Under the pieces are notes generated by a model. That model made no database searches. It was not told where the DNA came from and worked only from the letters and a program-made list of their open reading frames with translations. From Olsenella urininfantis (GTDB lineage Bacteria > Actinomycetota > Coriobacteriia > Coriobacteriales > Atopobiaceae): a stretch of 64,000 nucleotides of DNA. The stretch's first letter is position 1, and each line of letters starts with the position of its first letter. Positions 34,055-43,739 of this stretch are shown piece by piece. The stretch is from positions 1,544,003 through 1,608,002 of the forward strand of contig NZ_LT732540.1 of the NCBI RefSeq assembly GCF_900155635.1, in the 5' to 3' direction. The position numbers were made by a program, and so were the translations under genes.

Positions 34055-35337
34055 GCGCGCCGGCGGAACATGCCGAGGGGCTCGGAAGCGAGCTGGGCGA
34101 GGAGCTCCGGGCAGAACCCGTGAACAGCCCGGGCCATGACACCATACCCGTAGACGCCCGCTCGGGGGCGGAGTCCAAGAGCGGGTCTTCGTTTGCCCTC
34201 GCCTGGGGATCGCGCAGCGACGTGGGCCTGGTGCGCACCCACAACGAGGACTCCTTCCTGGTGCAGCCTCCCGCGTTTGCCGTCTGCGACGGCATGGGCG
34301 GGCATGCTGCGGGGGAGGTGGCCAGCTCCATTGCCGCCGCGACCATCGGCGAGAGCGTGCCCGTGCATGCCGACGACGTCCTTTTGGGCGTTGCCGTGGA
34401 GGCTGCCAACGCCGCCGTCATCGAGGGCGCGGCCGCCGGCAAGGGCAAGGCGGGGATGGGCTGCACCGCGTCCTGCGTGCTCATCGAGGAGAGCAAGATG
34501 GCCATCGCCCACGTAGGCGACTCGCGCATCTACCTCCTGCACCGCGGCACGCTGGTAAGGCTCACGCACGACCACTCCTACGTCGAGGAGCTCGTGGACG
34601 CAGGGGAGATAACTGCGGACGAGGCCCGCGTGCACCCCTCGCGCTCCATCATCACGCGGGCGCTTGGGTCTGACCCCGACATGTATGCCGACCACTTCAC
34701 CCTGGATGTGAGCGACGGGGACCGCATCATCATCTGCTCCGACGGCCTCTCCTCGATGGTGGAGGACTCCGAGATGGAGGCCATCTCCTGCTCGTCCGCC
34801 TCCCCTCAGGCCGCCGCCGACAACCTCGTCGCCGCCGCGCTGGCCGGCGGGGGGAGTGACAACGTCACCGTGGTCGTGGTGGACATTCTCGACGACGGGA
34901 CCCTGGCGCGCCACCGCAAGGCATGGCATGGGCGGATCATGCGAGGCTCCTTCGCCACCCTCATAGCGCTTGCCCTCCTTGTCCTGGGAACCTTCGCCTT
35001 CATCAAGGGCTCCTGGTACCTTGCTGACAACAATGGGACCGTAGGCATCTACCAGGGGGTTGACGGCCAGATCCTGGGATTCCCCCTTTCTCGCCTGGTT
35101 GAGACCACCTCCGTAAGGCTCACAGACCTCCCCAACGCCGTGCAGCAGAGCCTGGTGCGGGGAATGCGCATGAGCGGGGAGGACGAGGCCCATCGCACGG
35201 TGGAGAGCTACCGCGACCAGATCGATGCCAACAAGAGCGCCGCCGCCGTCACCGCCGACCGCACCGCCACGGGCACGGACGTCTCGCCCGAGAAGCCCGC
35301 CGCGCCCGAGGCCAAGGCAGAGGGAGCAGGTGAGTAG
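34051..35337 (+). CDS. pstP: PP2C-type protein phosphatase (PstP-like)
   Basis: The protein has 428 residues. After about 45 low-complexity residues comes a PP2C/PPM catalytic domain (about 50-290): [65 protein letters not shown] and [15 protein letters not shown], which provide all metal-binding Asp residues. One membrane helix follows at about 310-332 ([18 protein letters not shown]), then an outside segment of about 95 residues with an acidic/Ala-rich end. It should dephosphorylate targets of the kinases at each end of the operon. It overlaps the FhaB gene by four bases and the RodA-PBP gene by eight. Confidence 0.95.
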   Translation: MSAPAEHAEGLGSELGEELRAEPVNSPGHDTIPVDARSGAESKSGSSFALAWGSRSDVGLVRTHNEDSFLVQPPAFAVCDGMGGHAAGEVASSIAAATIGESVPVHADDVLLGVAVEAANAAVIEGAAAGKGKAGMGCTASCVLIEESKMAIAHVGDSRIYLLHRGTLVRLTHDHSYVEELVDAGEITADEARVHPSRSIITRALGSDPDMYADHFTLDVSDGDRIIICSDGLSSMVEDSEMEAISCSSASPQAAADNLVAAALAGGGSDNVTVVVVDILDDGTLARHRKAWHGRIMRGSFATLIALALLVLGTFAFIKGSWYLADNNGTVGIYQGVDGQILGFPLSRLVETTSVRLTDLPNAVQQSLVRGMRMSGEDEAHRTVESYRDQIDANKSAAAVTADRTATGTDVSPEKPAAPEAKAEGAGE

Positions 35338-38197
35338 CGTGTCCGGATCGAAGCTCAACACGCGTAGGAACACGGAGTTTGGCCTTCTGCTGCTCGCTGC
35401 CGTTCCTGTGGTGCTCCTCTACGCCATGTACGTGATAAACACCCAGGCCGCCATCACGCTGAGTCTTTCCTCATTGGGGGTCCCCCTGGGCCTCTTCGCC
35501 GCGTTCACCGCCGCCCACCTCGCCGTGAGAAGGCTCGCCCCGGGGGCAGACCCCGCTCTGCTCCCCCTGGTGTTCCTCCTCTCTGGCGTGGGAATCACCT
35601 TCGTGACCAGGCTTGCCCCCTCCCTGGCGGGCGGGCAGGTGGTGTGGCTCTTCGTCTCGGTCGCGGCCATGATCGCCACCCTGGTCGCGGTTCCCCGCAT
35701 CGAGAGTCTTGCCGAGTACAAGTTCACGATGGGCATCGCCGGCATCGCCCTGCTGCTGCTCCCCATGCTCATTGGCAGCGAGCGTGGCGGGTCGAAGCTC
35801 TGGCTGGTGCTGGGACCCTTCTCCTTCCAGCCCGGAGAGATAGCGAAGGTGCTGGTCATCCTCTTCCTTTCGGCCTACCTCGCCGAGAACCGCGAACTGC
35901 TTTCGGCGTCCATGCGCCGCGTGGGTCCGCTGTCCCTGCCGCGCCCGCGCATGCTTGCGCCGCTCATGGTCATGTGGGGAGTCTCCCTTCTGGTGGTCGT
36001 CTTCGAGAGAGACCTGGGCAGCGCGCTGCTCTTCTTCTCCTTCTTCGTGGTGATGCTCTACGTCTGCACGGGGCGCGTCAGCTATGTGCTCATCTCCCTC
36101 GCGCTGCTGGCCGTGGGAGGGGTGGTTTGCTACCTGCTCTTCAGTCACGTTCAGACGCGCGTCCAGATCTGGCTTGACCCCTTCGAGGACCCCTCGAACA
36201 AGGGGCTGCAGATCGTCCAGTCCCTCTACTCGCTGGCCGATGGTGGCCTGGTGGGCGCGGGCATCGGCAAGGGTCTGCCCACCCTCATCCCCGTCGTCGA
36301 GTCGGACTTCATCTTCTCTGCCATCGGAGAGGAGATGGGGCTCCTGGGGGGGACTGCCGTTCTGGCCTGTTACCTGCTTCTGGCGGTGCGCGGCCTCACC
36401 ACCGCGGCGCGTGCGAAGTCAGACATGGCGGCATTCAGTGCCGTAGGCCTCACGTCCGCCATCCTGGTCCAGGCCTTCGTCATCGTGGGAGGCGTCACGC
36501 GCCTGCTGCCTTTGACGGGCGTGACGCTGCCCTTCATGAGTCAGGGGGGAAGCTCGCTCCTGGCAAGTTTCATCACCCTGGGGTTGCTGCTGCGCACGGG
36601 CGACGAGGGGACGGGACATGACGCCCAGATCGAGATGACCTCTCCCTCTCGGGCCGGCGTCTCCGCAAGCGCAGGGGACGTGGTGCACGGCTCGCACGCA
36701 CGCGGGCATTTCGGTATGCTCACGCCCGAGTCCGGCGTCCTGGGGCGCGTTGCCCTGGGAAAGCGGCTCACCCTCCTCATCACGGCCTTCTCGCTCATGA
36801 TCGGCGCGCTGGTGGCCAACCTCACCTACATCCAGGCGATTCGCGCTGGCTACTACCAAGGCCTTCCCATCAACAACCACACCATCGCCAGGACCTCGCG
36901 CGTCCAGCGCGGGGCGATCATCAGCTCTGACGGGGTGACCCTGGCTGAGTCCGTGCTGCAGAAGGACGGCAGCTACGCGCGCAACCACCCCCAGGGCGGC
37001 CTGGCCGCCCTGACCGTCGGCTATATCTCCCCGCAGTATGGCGCCGCCGGCATAGAGTCCACGCACAACGAAGTCCTCTCGGGAAGGTCTGACCACTCCA
37101 GCTGGAGCTCGGCCCTCTACTCCATGGCCGGCATCGGAAACGCGGGGTCCTCCGTGGTCCTCACCATCAACTCGCAGATGCAGCGCGCCGCGGAGCAGGC
37201 CCTCGAGGGCAAGGTCGGCGCGATAGTGGTGCTGAACCCAACCACGGGGGCGGTTCTCGCCAAGGCGTCCTCCCCGAGCTACAGCTACGACACCCTCTCG
37301 GACGTCATGACCCAGGACTCTGGTGCCGGAGAGCTCATAGACCGCTCTACCCAGGCGCTCTACACGCCAGGCTCCACGTTCAAGGTCCTGTCGTTGGCAG
37401 CGGCCCTCGACACGGGGGTAGCCTCGCTTGACTCAAGCTACGAGGCTCCTTCCTCCCTGGACATCGGCGGGGCGAGCGTCACCAACCTGGACGACGAGTC
37501 CTGGAGCAGCCTAACCCTGCAGGAGGCGCTCGCCTACTCCGCCAACACCGTGTTCGGCCAGCTGGGACATCAGCTTGGCCCCGTCGCCCTGGTGAACTAC
37601 GCCAGGGCATTCGGCTACGGGAGCAACATCGGCCAGGACTTCTCCACGTCGATGTCTCTGATGCCCGACCCCAGCGAGATGACCGACTGGGAGACCGCCT
37701 GGTCTGCCATTGGGCAGCCCGTGGGCTCGCACGCAAGCCCTGCGGGCCCCCAGGCCACCGTCATGCAAAATGCCGTGATGGCGGCCGCCATCGCAAACGA
37801 CGGCATTGTCATGAACCCCTACCTGGTTGCCCGCATCCTCAACCCCGAGGGTGCCACCAGCTCCACGACGCAGCCCAAGTCGCTGGGCCAGGCCGTGTCC
37901 GTCCAGACCGCCGGCGAGGTCAAGAAGGCGATGCTCTCCGTCGTGGAGGAGGGGACGGGCGGTGCCGCGCGCGTCAGCGGCGTGAGAGTCGCGGGGAAGA
38001 CCGGGACCGCCGAGGTTGGCCCCAACGTCTCCGACTCTCTCTTCGTGGGCTTTGCCCCCTTCGACCAACCAACCCTTGCCATCTCGGTGTGCATAGAGGG
38101 GTCCGAGGGACAGAGCGTGAGCGGGCAGGCGTCCATTGTCGCAGGCACGGTGCTCGCGGCCTGCCTCAACGTTCAGGCGCTGGGGGCAAGCTCATAG
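35330..38197 (+). CDS. RodA/FtsW-type glycosyltransferase fused to a class B penicillin-binding protein
   Basis: The protein has 955 residues. Residues about 20-425 form a SEDS polymerase with around ten membrane segments, including [25 protein letters not shown], the catalytic-region [13 protein letters not shown], and [14 protein letters not shown] near the end. After a 60-residue linker a membrane anchor ([19 protein letters not shown]) starts a PBP2/PbpA-like part. Its transpeptidase motifs are GSTFK (SxxK), YSANT (SxN) and GKTGTAE (KTG). Normally RodA and PbpA are separate neighbouring genes; here both activities of peptidoglycan synthesis are on one chain. The start is GTG at 35330 (AGGGAG just upstream) overlapping the phosphatase stop, or GTG at 35339. 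Frame is open throughout, so the fusion is real in this sequence. Confidence 0.93.
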   Translation: MSSVSGSKLNTRRNTEFGLLLLAAVPVVLLYAMYVINTQAAITLSLSSLGVPLGLFAAFTAAHLAVRRLAPGADPALLPLVFLLSGVGITFVTRLAPSLAGGQVVWLFVSVAAMIATLVAVPRIESLAEYKFTMGIAGIALLLLPMLIGSERGGSKLWLVLGPFSFQPGEIAKVLVILFLSAYLAENRELLSASMRRVGPLSLPRPRMLAPLMVMWGVSLLVVVFERDLGSALLFFSFFVVMLYVCTGRVSYVLISLALLAVGGVVCYLLFSHVQTRVQIWLDPFEDPSNKGLQIVQSLYSLADGGLVGAGIGKGLPTLIPVVESDFIFSAIGEEMGLLGGTAVLACYLLLAVRGLTTAARAKSDMAAFSAVGLTSAILVQAFVIVGGVTRLLPLTGVTLPFMSQGGSSLLASFITLGLLLRTGDEGTGHDAQIEMTSPSRAGVSASAGDVVHGSHARGHFGMLTPESGVLGRVALGKRLTLLITAFSLMIGALVANLTYIQAIRAGYYQGLPINNHTIARTSRVQRGAIISSDGVTLAESVLQKDGSYARNHPQGGLAALTVGYISPQYGAAGIESTHNEVLSGRSDHSSWSSALYSMAGIGNAGSSVVLTINSQMQRAAEQALEGKVGAIVVLNPTTGAVLAKASSPSYSYDTLSDVMTQDSGAGELIDRSTQALYTPGSTFKVLSLAAALDTGVASLDSSYEAPSSLDIGGASVTNLDDESWSSLTLQEALAYSANTVFGQLGHQLGPVALVNYARAFGYGSNIGQDFSTSMSLMPDPSEMTDWETAWSAIGQPVGSHASPAGPQATVMQNAVMAAAIANDGIVMNPYLVARILNPEGATSSTTQPKSLGQAVSVQTAGEVKKAMLSVVEEGTGGAARVSGVRVAGKTGTAEVGPNVSDSLFVGFAPFDQPTLAISVCIEGSEGQSVSGQASIVAGTVLAACLNVQALGASS

Positions 38198-38202
38198 GAC
38201 GA

Positions 38203-38220
38203 ACCCAAGCTCGCTTGGGT
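38203..38220 (+). terminator. short hairpin before the PASTA kinase gene
   Basis: ACCCAAGC and GCTTGGGT form an 18-base palindromic stem followed by GTGATTTT. It lies six bases after the fusion-gene stop and could partly reduce readthrough into pknB. Confidence 0.4.
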
Positions 38221-38273
38221 GTGATTTTGCTAGCACGCGCGGCCCCAGGGGCCGCCACAAGATGGGAGAGACG

Positions 38274-40202
38274 ATGTCAGACAGGGTTCTTGGTGGTCGC
38301 TACACGGTACAGGACAAGATCGGTACCGGAGGCATGGCCGTCGTCTACCGTGGTCTCGACGAGGTTCTCGGCAGAACGGTGGCCATCAAGACCATGCTGC
38401 CCCAATATGCCGCAGACTCCTCCTTTGCCGCCCGCTTCAAGCAGGAGGCCCAGGCGGCTGCGGCCCTGCAAAGCCCCTACATCGTCTCTGTCTATGACTG
38501 GGGCAAGGATGGTGACACCTACTACATAGTCATGGAGTACCTGCGCGGCACCGACCTCAAGAGCGGCATCCGCAGGCACGGAGCGCTCGACTGCAAGAAG
38601 GTGGCGCAGATCGGGTCGCAAATCGCCCAGGCGCTCTCCGTCGCCCACCGCCACGACATCATTCATCGCGACGTCAAGCCGCAGAACATCATGGTGCAGC
38701 CCGACGGCAACATAAAGGTGATGGACTTCGGAATCGCCCGTGCCAAGAACAGCCACCTCACCACGGACAACTCCGTCCTGGGAACCGCTCACTACGTCTC
38801 CCCCGAGCAGACGCAGGGCCGTCCCCTTGGCCCCACCACCGACATCTACTCGCTTGGCGTGGTGATGTACGAGGCGGCCACCGGAAAGGTCCCCTTTGAC
38901 GGGGACGACGCCATCTCCGTAGCGCTCAAGCAGGTCAACGAGCAGCCCAAGCCTCCCAGCCAGACGAACCCCGCCGTGGACGCCGCGCTTGAGGGAATCA
39001 TTCTCAAGTGCATGCAGAAGAACCCCGCAGACCGCTTCCAGACCGCGGACGAGCTCTACCATGTGCTGCGCGACTACCTCTCGGGCCGCATCCAGGCCGT
39101 GAGCAACGCCACCGCCATGCTCTCCCCCGTTGCGGGCATGGGGCTTGGCGCCACGGCAACCAACCCGCTCCCTGCCTCCAGCGCAACGGCAAACATGCCG
39201 CGCGTCGAGACCACGGGACGCACCAAGCCCCAGACGGCCACCGAGAAGGCGCGTCTGGATGCCGCGGAGCGCGAGAGGAGGCATCGCCGGCGGCTGGTTG
39301 TGGGCTCCCTTTTCGGAGCGTTGGCTCTCGTTGCCCTCATCGTTGGCCTCTTCTCCTTACTGACCCGCGGCAGCCAGACGCAGAGCGTCCCCAACCTCAT
39401 CAACCTGACTCAGGAGCAGGCGCTCGACGAAATCGGCAAATCCGGCTTCCAGAGGGGCACCGTAAAGGAGGAGTACTCCTCGACCGTCCCCAAGGGTCTC
39501 GTGACCGACCAGGACCCTGACGCAGGCCTCATGAAGGATCCCAGCACCCAGATAAATATCTCCGTCTCCAAGGGGCCTGAGCCGGCTGCGACGGTGCGGG
39601 TTCCAGACCTCACCAACAAGACCCCCTCGGAGGCAGAGGCGGCCCTTGCCGCCGCAGGGCTGGTGGGCCAGGCCGGCGACTCCGTCTTCGACCACGACAT
39701 CGAGGTTGGCAAGGTGGCCAAGCAGAACCCTGCGGCTGGTGTCTCGGCCAAGGCGGGGGACACCATCACCTACCAGCTCTCCAAGGGTGCGGAGAGCACG
39801 GAGGTTCCCGACGTGAGGGGCCTCGCCCAAGACGATGCGACCAACACGCTGCAGGAGGCTGGCTTCAACGTGGAGGTCACACCCACCGCAAGCGAGACCG
39901 TGGCGAAGGGCCTGGTCATCAGCCAGTCGCCAACGGGCACGGCCGAGAAGGGCTCCACCATCACCATCAGCGTGTCCAGCGGCAGCGCCACTCCCGACAT
40001 CCCCAATGTCATTGGGGAGAGCGAGGGCGTCGCGAAGGAGTCTCTGACGGGCGCGGGCTACAACGTGAATATCAGCTATGCGCAAAGCGCCAGCGTGGCG
40101 AAGGGCCTGGTCATCAGCCAGTCGCCAACGGGCCCGGCCAAGCGTGGGACGACCGTCTCCATAGTGGTATCGCTGGGCGGGTCCGTGGACGGCGCCTCGT
40201 AG
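38274..40202 (+). CDS. pknB: PASTA-domain Ser/Thr protein kinase
   Basis: The protein has 642 residues. The cytoplasmic kinase domain (about 5-270) has a Gly-rich loop IGTGGMAVVY, VAIKTML, the catalytic loop IIHRDVKPQNIM (canonical HRD, unlike the kinase at 30767), MDFGIAR and GTAHYVSPEQ. A juxtamembrane linker runs to about 340, then one membrane helix (LFGALALVALIVGLFSLL). Outside, four PASTA repeats follow (about 370-640), each starting with a V/IPNLI-, VPDLT-, VPDVR- or IPNVI-type strand. PASTA domains bind lipid II or muropeptides, so the kinase reports wall state. GGGAGAG precedes the ATG at 38274. It is the last gene of the operon, ending at a strong terminator. Confidence 0.96.
   Translation: MSDRVLGGRYTVQDKIGTGGMAVVYRGLDEVLGRTVAIKTMLPQYAADSSFAARFKQEAQAAAALQSPYIVSVYDWGKDGDTYYIVMEYLRGTDLKSGIRRHGALDCKKVAQIGSQIAQALSVAHRHDIIHRDVKPQNIMVQPDGNIKVMDFGIARAKNSHLTTDNSVLGTAHYVSPEQTQGRPLGPTTDIYSLGVVMYEAATGKVPFDGDDAISVALKQVNEQPKPPSQTNPAVDAALEGIILKCMQKNPADRFQTADELYHVLRDYLSGRIQAVSNATAMLSPVAGMGLGATATNPLPASSATANMPRVETTGRTKPQTATEKARLDAAERERRHRRRLVVGSLFGALALVALIVGLFSLLTRGSQTQSVPNLINLTQEQALDEIGKSGFQRGTVKEEYSSTVPKGLVTDQDPDAGLMKDPSTQINISVSKGPEPAATVRVPDLTNKTPSEAEAALAAAGLVGQAGDSVFDHDIEVGKVAKQNPAAGVSAKAGDTITYQLSKGAESTEVPDVRGLAQDDATNTLQEAGFNVEVTPTASETVAKGLVISQSPTGTAEKGSTITISVSSGSATPDIPNVIGESEGVAKESLTGAGYNVNISYAQSASVAKGLVISQSPTGPAKRGTTVSIVVSLGGSVDGAS
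39899..40133 (+). repeat. 40-bp perfect direct repeat inside the PASTA region
   Basis: Positions 39899-39938 and 40094-40133 are identical over 40 bases and lie 195 bases (65 codons) apart, in frame. They code for the same segment, VAKGLVISQSPTG, in PASTA repeats 3 and 4. The rest of the two repeats differs in sequence. Confidence 0.92.
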
Positions 40203-40277
40203 CGCAAGGCATCCCAAGCGCGTAGTTCGAGGGGCAGGACGCACGCTCGCCCACCCCGAACGATCAGCGCCAAAAGA

Positions 40278-40316
40278 AGCAGGCCAGGGACCTAAGTCCC
40301 TGGCCTGCTTTTTCTT
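40278..40316 (+). terminator. strong terminator of the kinase operon (bidirectional)
   Basis: Perfect 14-bp arms (40278-40291, 40296-40309) around CTAA are followed by TTTTCTTC. On the minus strand TCTTTTGG follows, so it also serves tRNA-Arg(CCU). Confidence 0.93.
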
Positions 40317-40318
40317 CG

Positions 40319-40394
40319 TGGTGACCCCGGGCGGATTCGAACCGTCGACACCAGGTTTAGGAAACCTGTGCTCTATCCCCTGAGCTACGGGGCC
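40319..40394 (-). tRNA. tRNA-Arg (anticodon CCU)
   Basis: Acceptor arms GGCCCCG/CGGGGTC with one G-T pair, anticodon stem CAGGT/ACCTG with loop TTCCTAA (CCT), T-loop GGTTCGAATC and encoded CCA. It reads AGG, a common Arg codon here. Confidence 0.96.
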
Positions 40395-40469
40395 GTGCGT
40401 AAGCATTCTAGCATCACGGGCGCTCCTGCGCCCGTGACATTTGGCAAGCCACCTAAACCAGTGCCCCTC

Positions 40470-41159
40470 CTACTTGCCCTGCCTCTTGGCGCGACGAGAC
40501 TCCTTGGCCTTGGCGCGCGCCTCCTGCTCGCGGGCAAGCTGCTCGGCATCGGCCTTGAGCACTTGGTGGACCTTCTTGTCGGTCATGCCCGCCACGACCC
40601 TCTCGGCCTCCTTGCGCATGGGACGAATCACACGCCAGTCGTACACGAAGGCGGAGATGATGAGCGCATACGCCAGGACGATGGTTGCGGCGACCGCCAT
40701 GCCGGCGGGCGTGTCAAACCTGGTGGTGGACTCCGGGTGCAGGAAGGTGATGCCCCACGAGAAGAGCGTGACGCCCAGGCCAGCAATCATCAGGCCCCAG
40801 AAGATGCGCTGCTTGCGTCGATATGCCTCGTTGCCCTGGATAATCACGCGGGAGGCGGCCGCTCGGCGGTCCTCTCGGTCGCGCCTCTCCTGGCGGCTCG
40901 CCTTGCGCTCTGCCTTGGTCATCTCGCCCTCGGACTTGCCGGCGGCGACCTGACCCGAGCCGCCGCGCACCACGCGCACCCCGGAGGCTGCCTCGCGCGC
41001 CGGGCGGGCACGCGTGACCGAGCGCCTGGAGAAGCCCCCGCGCTCAGTCGTGGGCTGCTCGGGCGCGGGTCGAGTCCCTTCCGACTTGCCGCGAGAAGGG
41101 ATGCTTCCCGCTTCCTGTGCCTCCCTCTTGGCGGCCTCGATGGTCTCACGCAGTGACAT
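40470..41159 (-). CDS. membrane protein with basic coiled-coil ends, unknown function
   Basis: The protein has 229 residues. The first 95 are rich in Arg, Ala and Glu with low complexity (GKSEGEMTKAERKASRQERRDRE). Two membrane helices follow (about 117-137, IFWGLMIAGLGVTLFSWGITF, and 150-170, MAVAATIVLAYALIISAFVY). A C-terminal helix of about 55 residues is rich in Lys, Glu and Ala (ADAEQLAREQEARAKAKESRRAKRQ). Both ends are probably cytoplasmic. I do not recognise it. Its start overlaps the end of purC by 14 bases, with AAGGAG inside purC, so it is co-translated with purC; a purine role does not follow from that. Confidence 0.75.
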   Translation of the reverse strand: MSLRETIEAAKREAQEAGSIPSRGKSEGTRPAPEQPTTERGGFSRRSVTRARPAREAASGVRVVRGGSGQVAAGKSEGEMTKAERKASRQERRDREDRRAAASRVIIQGNEAYRRKQRIFWGLMIAGLGVTLFSWGITFLHPESTTRFDTPAGMAVAATIVLAYALIISAFVYDWRVIRPMRKEAERVVAGMTDKKVHQVLKADAEQLAREQEARAKAKESRRAKRQGK

Positions 41160-42042
41160 GGGACTCCTTCATGGGCTTGAAATCGTTTCCTGTAATGATC
41201 TGGAACGCCTCCCGATAGCGGGCGGACGTTCCCTCGATGACCTCCTGGGGCAGGCGCGGGGCGTCGCCCGTCATGTCCCAGTTCGACTTGAGCCAGTCTC
41301 TCACATACTGCTTGTCGTAGCTGGGTTGAACCTTGCCCTCCTCGTAGCAGTCTGCGGGCCAGAAGCGGCTGGAGTCTGGCGTCAGCACCTCGTCGATGAG
41401 GGTGAGCTGACCATCGATGATGCCAAACTCGAACTTGGTGTCGGCGATGATGATCCCGCGGGTCGCCGCATAGGCTGCCGCGGCGGTATAGATCTTCAGG
41501 GAGGCCTCGCGGAGCTGCTCGGCCATGTCCTCGCCCACGATCTGGGCGCAGCGCTCGAACGAGATGTTCTCGTCGTGGTCGCCAAGCTCTGCCTTGGTCG
41601 AGGGCGTGAAGATGGGCTCGGGTATCTTGGAGGCCTCCACCAGGCCCTCGGGCAGCCTGATGCCGCACACGGTGCCGTCGTGCTCGTAGGTCTTCTTCCC
41701 CGAGCCCGTGAGGTAGCCGCGCACTATACACTCGACGGGAAGGGTCTGCGCCTTCCTCACCAGCATGGAGCGGCCCTCGAGGTACTCGCCATAGCGACGG
41801 TACTCCTCGGGGTACTCGCTCACGTCCATGGTGATGAGGTGGTTGGGCATGAGGTCGGAGAACTTATCGAACCAGAAGGCGGAGATGCGGGTCAGTATCT
41901 CACCCTTGAAGGGGATCTCGTCAGGGAGGATGAAGTCGAAAGCGCTGATGCGGTCGCTCGCAACCATGAGCAGGCTGTCGCCGCAGTCGTAGATGTCACG
42001 AACCTTCCCGTGTGAGTCCGGGCGAAGCTCCATTGAAGCCAT
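41146..42042 (-). CDS. purC: SAICAR synthetase
   Basis: The protein has 298 residues. It joins CAIR and aspartate to form SAICAR, step 7/8 of purine synthesis. Signatures: GKVRDIYDCGDSLLMVASDRISAFDFILPDEIPFKG at the N-terminus, VECIVRGYLTGSGKKTY near residue 105, IIIADTKFEFGIIDGQLTLIDEVLTPDSSRFW near 200 and SYDKQYVRDWL near 240. GAGGGGAGAG precedes the ATG at 42042. The other purine gene of the window, purB, lies 3.8 kb upstream on the same strand with a two-component system and lipoprotein gene between. Confidence 0.97.
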   Translation of the reverse strand: MASMELRPDSHGKVRDIYDCGDSLLMVASDRISAFDFILPDEIPFKGEILTRISAFWFDKFSDLMPNHLITMDVSEYPEEYRRYGEYLEGRSMLVRKAQTLPVECIVRGYLTGSGKKTYEHDGTVCGIRLPEGLVEASKIPEPIFTPSTKAELGDHDENISFERCAQIVGEDMAEQLREASLKIYTAAAAYAATRGIIIADTKFEFGIIDGQLTLIDEVLTPDSSRFWPADCYEEGKVQPSYDKQYVRDWLKSNWDMTGDAPRLPQEVIEGTSARYREAFQIITGNDFKPMKESHVTA

Positions 42043-42168
42043 GTCTCTCCCCTCGCTGAATGCCCTGCGCCATCGACGCAGCACTGTGATTGTAATGTAA
42101 GTGATGACCGCGCAGGGTGCTTCTCCCACGCCGTCACACCAACGTAACGGCAGGCTCCCCAGGCAGCG

Positions 42169-43734
42169 CTACTGCTCCTGAAGGGCCTGCACCAGCCCCT
42201 TCTTCCCATGGTCCAGGGGAAGGTGGAGCGTGAAGGTGGTGCCCTTGCCGAGCTCCGACTCCACCGAGATGGCACCGTTGTGCTTGTCGATGATCTCCTT
42301 GGTGAGGGAGAGGCCCACGCCCAGGCCGCCAGAGACGCGCTCTCGGCTGGCGTCCGACCGCCAGAAGCGCGAGAAGACGCGTGGGATGTCCTCCTTGGCG
42401 ATGCCGATGCCCGTGTCGCGCACGCCGATCAGGGCCTCGCCCTTGCCCTTGTTGCGCTCGACGACAACCACCACCCAACCGCCGTCGGGGGTGTAGCGCA
42501 TCGCGTTGGACATGAGGTTGGTGAGGGCCTCGCGCACGAGGTCGGGATCCACATCGGCGTAGAGCTCGTGGTCTGCGGTCTTGTCATCGAAGCGCAGGCG
42601 CAGGCCCTTCTCGATGAAGAGCTGCTCCTGCATGGAGACCAGGCTCTTTGCCAGGTAGACGAGGTCGGTCCGCTCGGTCTTGAGGGCGGTGGTGCCGTTC
42701 TCGATGCGCGAGAGGTGCAGCATGGCGTCAACCAGGCGCGAGAGGTGCCTCACCTCGGCTGCAACTATCTCGAAGTGCTCGTCGTCCGCCGGGAGCACCT
42801 CGTCCTGCATCGCCTCGACGGTGGCGAGCATGGCCATGAGGGGCGTGCGGAGCTCGTGCGCGACATCGCTGGTGAGGCGGTGCTCGAACTTGATGTCGCG
42901 CTCCAGCTCCGTGGCCATGCTGTCGAAGGTCTCTCCCAGGCGGCCTATCTCGTCGTCTCCCTTGAGGCCGGTGCGGGCAGTGAGGTCACCGTTTCTGATC
43001 TGCGCCGCAGTGGAGGTTATCTTCATGATGGGGCGCGTGAGCGCGCGAGAGGCAAAGTAGCTCAGGAAACAGGCGATGACCACGGCGGCGCCGGCGGCGC
43101 CCACTATGGCGCCATAGGAGTTGGTCCGGAAGGCTGCGTCGCTCTTGGTGATGAGGGCCTCCGACCCAAAGGCCCAAAGACGAACGGACCCCACGCTTGC
43201 CCCGTCAGCCGTCACGATGCTTGCCGAGACCACGGAGTCGGCGCGCTCGGGCATGCGCCGGACGAGCGCCTCGGAGGACCCAGGCACCTCCGCCAGGAAG
43301 CCGTCGTGATGGAGGGTGGAGCTGGTGTCGTCGTAGAGCACCTCTCCGTTGACGTCCATGACCTGCACACCGATGTCACGGGAGACGTCGGACGCATAGC
43401 TGGCGTAGCTCAGAACCTCGTCGGTCCACCCGCCCGCCTCGCTGTACTTCACGGCAAGGTTGTCTGCGGCCTGCTGGGCCAGCCTCTGCATGTTCTGCCG
43501 CGTGTAGCTCTGGAACTGACCCTCCCAGGTGAGCGCCAGCACCGCCGAGAGCACCAGGGCGGTCATGATGGCGGTCAGGGAGAAGTAGAGCGCCATGCGG
43601 CCAGAGAAGGTCTTGCCCGCACGCGGGGGCCTGGCCTGGCGCGCCATGGTGTTGAAGCTTGCCTTGGGCGAGTCAGACGACTGCTCGAGAGGCTCGTCGT
43701 AGGGCTCGCTTGCGTCTTCGGGAAGGAGTGGCAC
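42169..43734 (-). CDS. HAMP-containing sensor histidine kinase
   Basis: The protein has 521 residues. An N-terminal cytoplasmic segment of about 45 residues leads to a membrane helix (about 48-70), an outside sensor domain of about 130 residues, a second helix (SYGAIVGAAGAAVVIACFLSYFA), a HAMP domain and the HisKA domain with LTSDVAHELRTPLMAMLATVE (the first His is the acceptor). The HATPase domain reads LTNLMSNAMRYTP, VRDTGIGI, FWRSD and GGLGVGLSLTKEII. The whole is the BaeS/PhoR-like type. The start is GTG at 43734, six bases after the OmpR-type regulator's stop; the ribosome site is weak. The signal is unknown. Confidence 0.92.
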   Translation of the reverse strand: MPLLPEDASEPYDEPLEQSSDSPKASFNTMARQARPPRAGKTFSGRMALYFSLTAIMTALVLSAVLALTWEGQFQSYTRQNMQRLAQQAADNLAVKYSEAGGWTDEVLSYASYASDVSRDIGVQVMDVNGEVLYDDTSSTLHHDGFLAEVPGSSEALVRRMPERADSVVSASIVTADGASVGSVRLWAFGSEALITKSDAAFRTNSYGAIVGAAGAAVVIACFLSYFASRALTRPIMKITSTAAQIRNGDLTARTGLKGDDEIGRLGETFDSMATELERDIKFEHRLTSDVAHELRTPLMAMLATVEAMQDEVLPADDEHFEIVAAEVRHLSRLVDAMLHLSRIENGTTALKTERTDLVYLAKSLVSMQEQLFIEKGLRLRFDDKTADHELYADVDPDLVREALTNLMSNAMRYTPDGGWVVVVVERNKGKGEALIGVRDTGIGIAKEDIPRVFSRFWRSDASRERVSGGLGVGLSLTKEIIDKHNGAISVESELGKGTTFTLHLPLDHGKKGLVQALQEQ

Positions 43735-43739
43735 CGCCG

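Noticed and set aside
36541-36825. Possible break between the RodA and PBP parts (separate genes)
   Set aside because: The frame stays open through the linker with no stop and no start plus ribosome site at the PBP part, so a fusion is the simplest reading.
38239-38255. GCGGCCCC/GGGGCCGC palindrome upstream of pknB as a terminator
   Set aside because: The loop would be one to three bases and no U-tract follows; it may be chance in GC-rich sequence.
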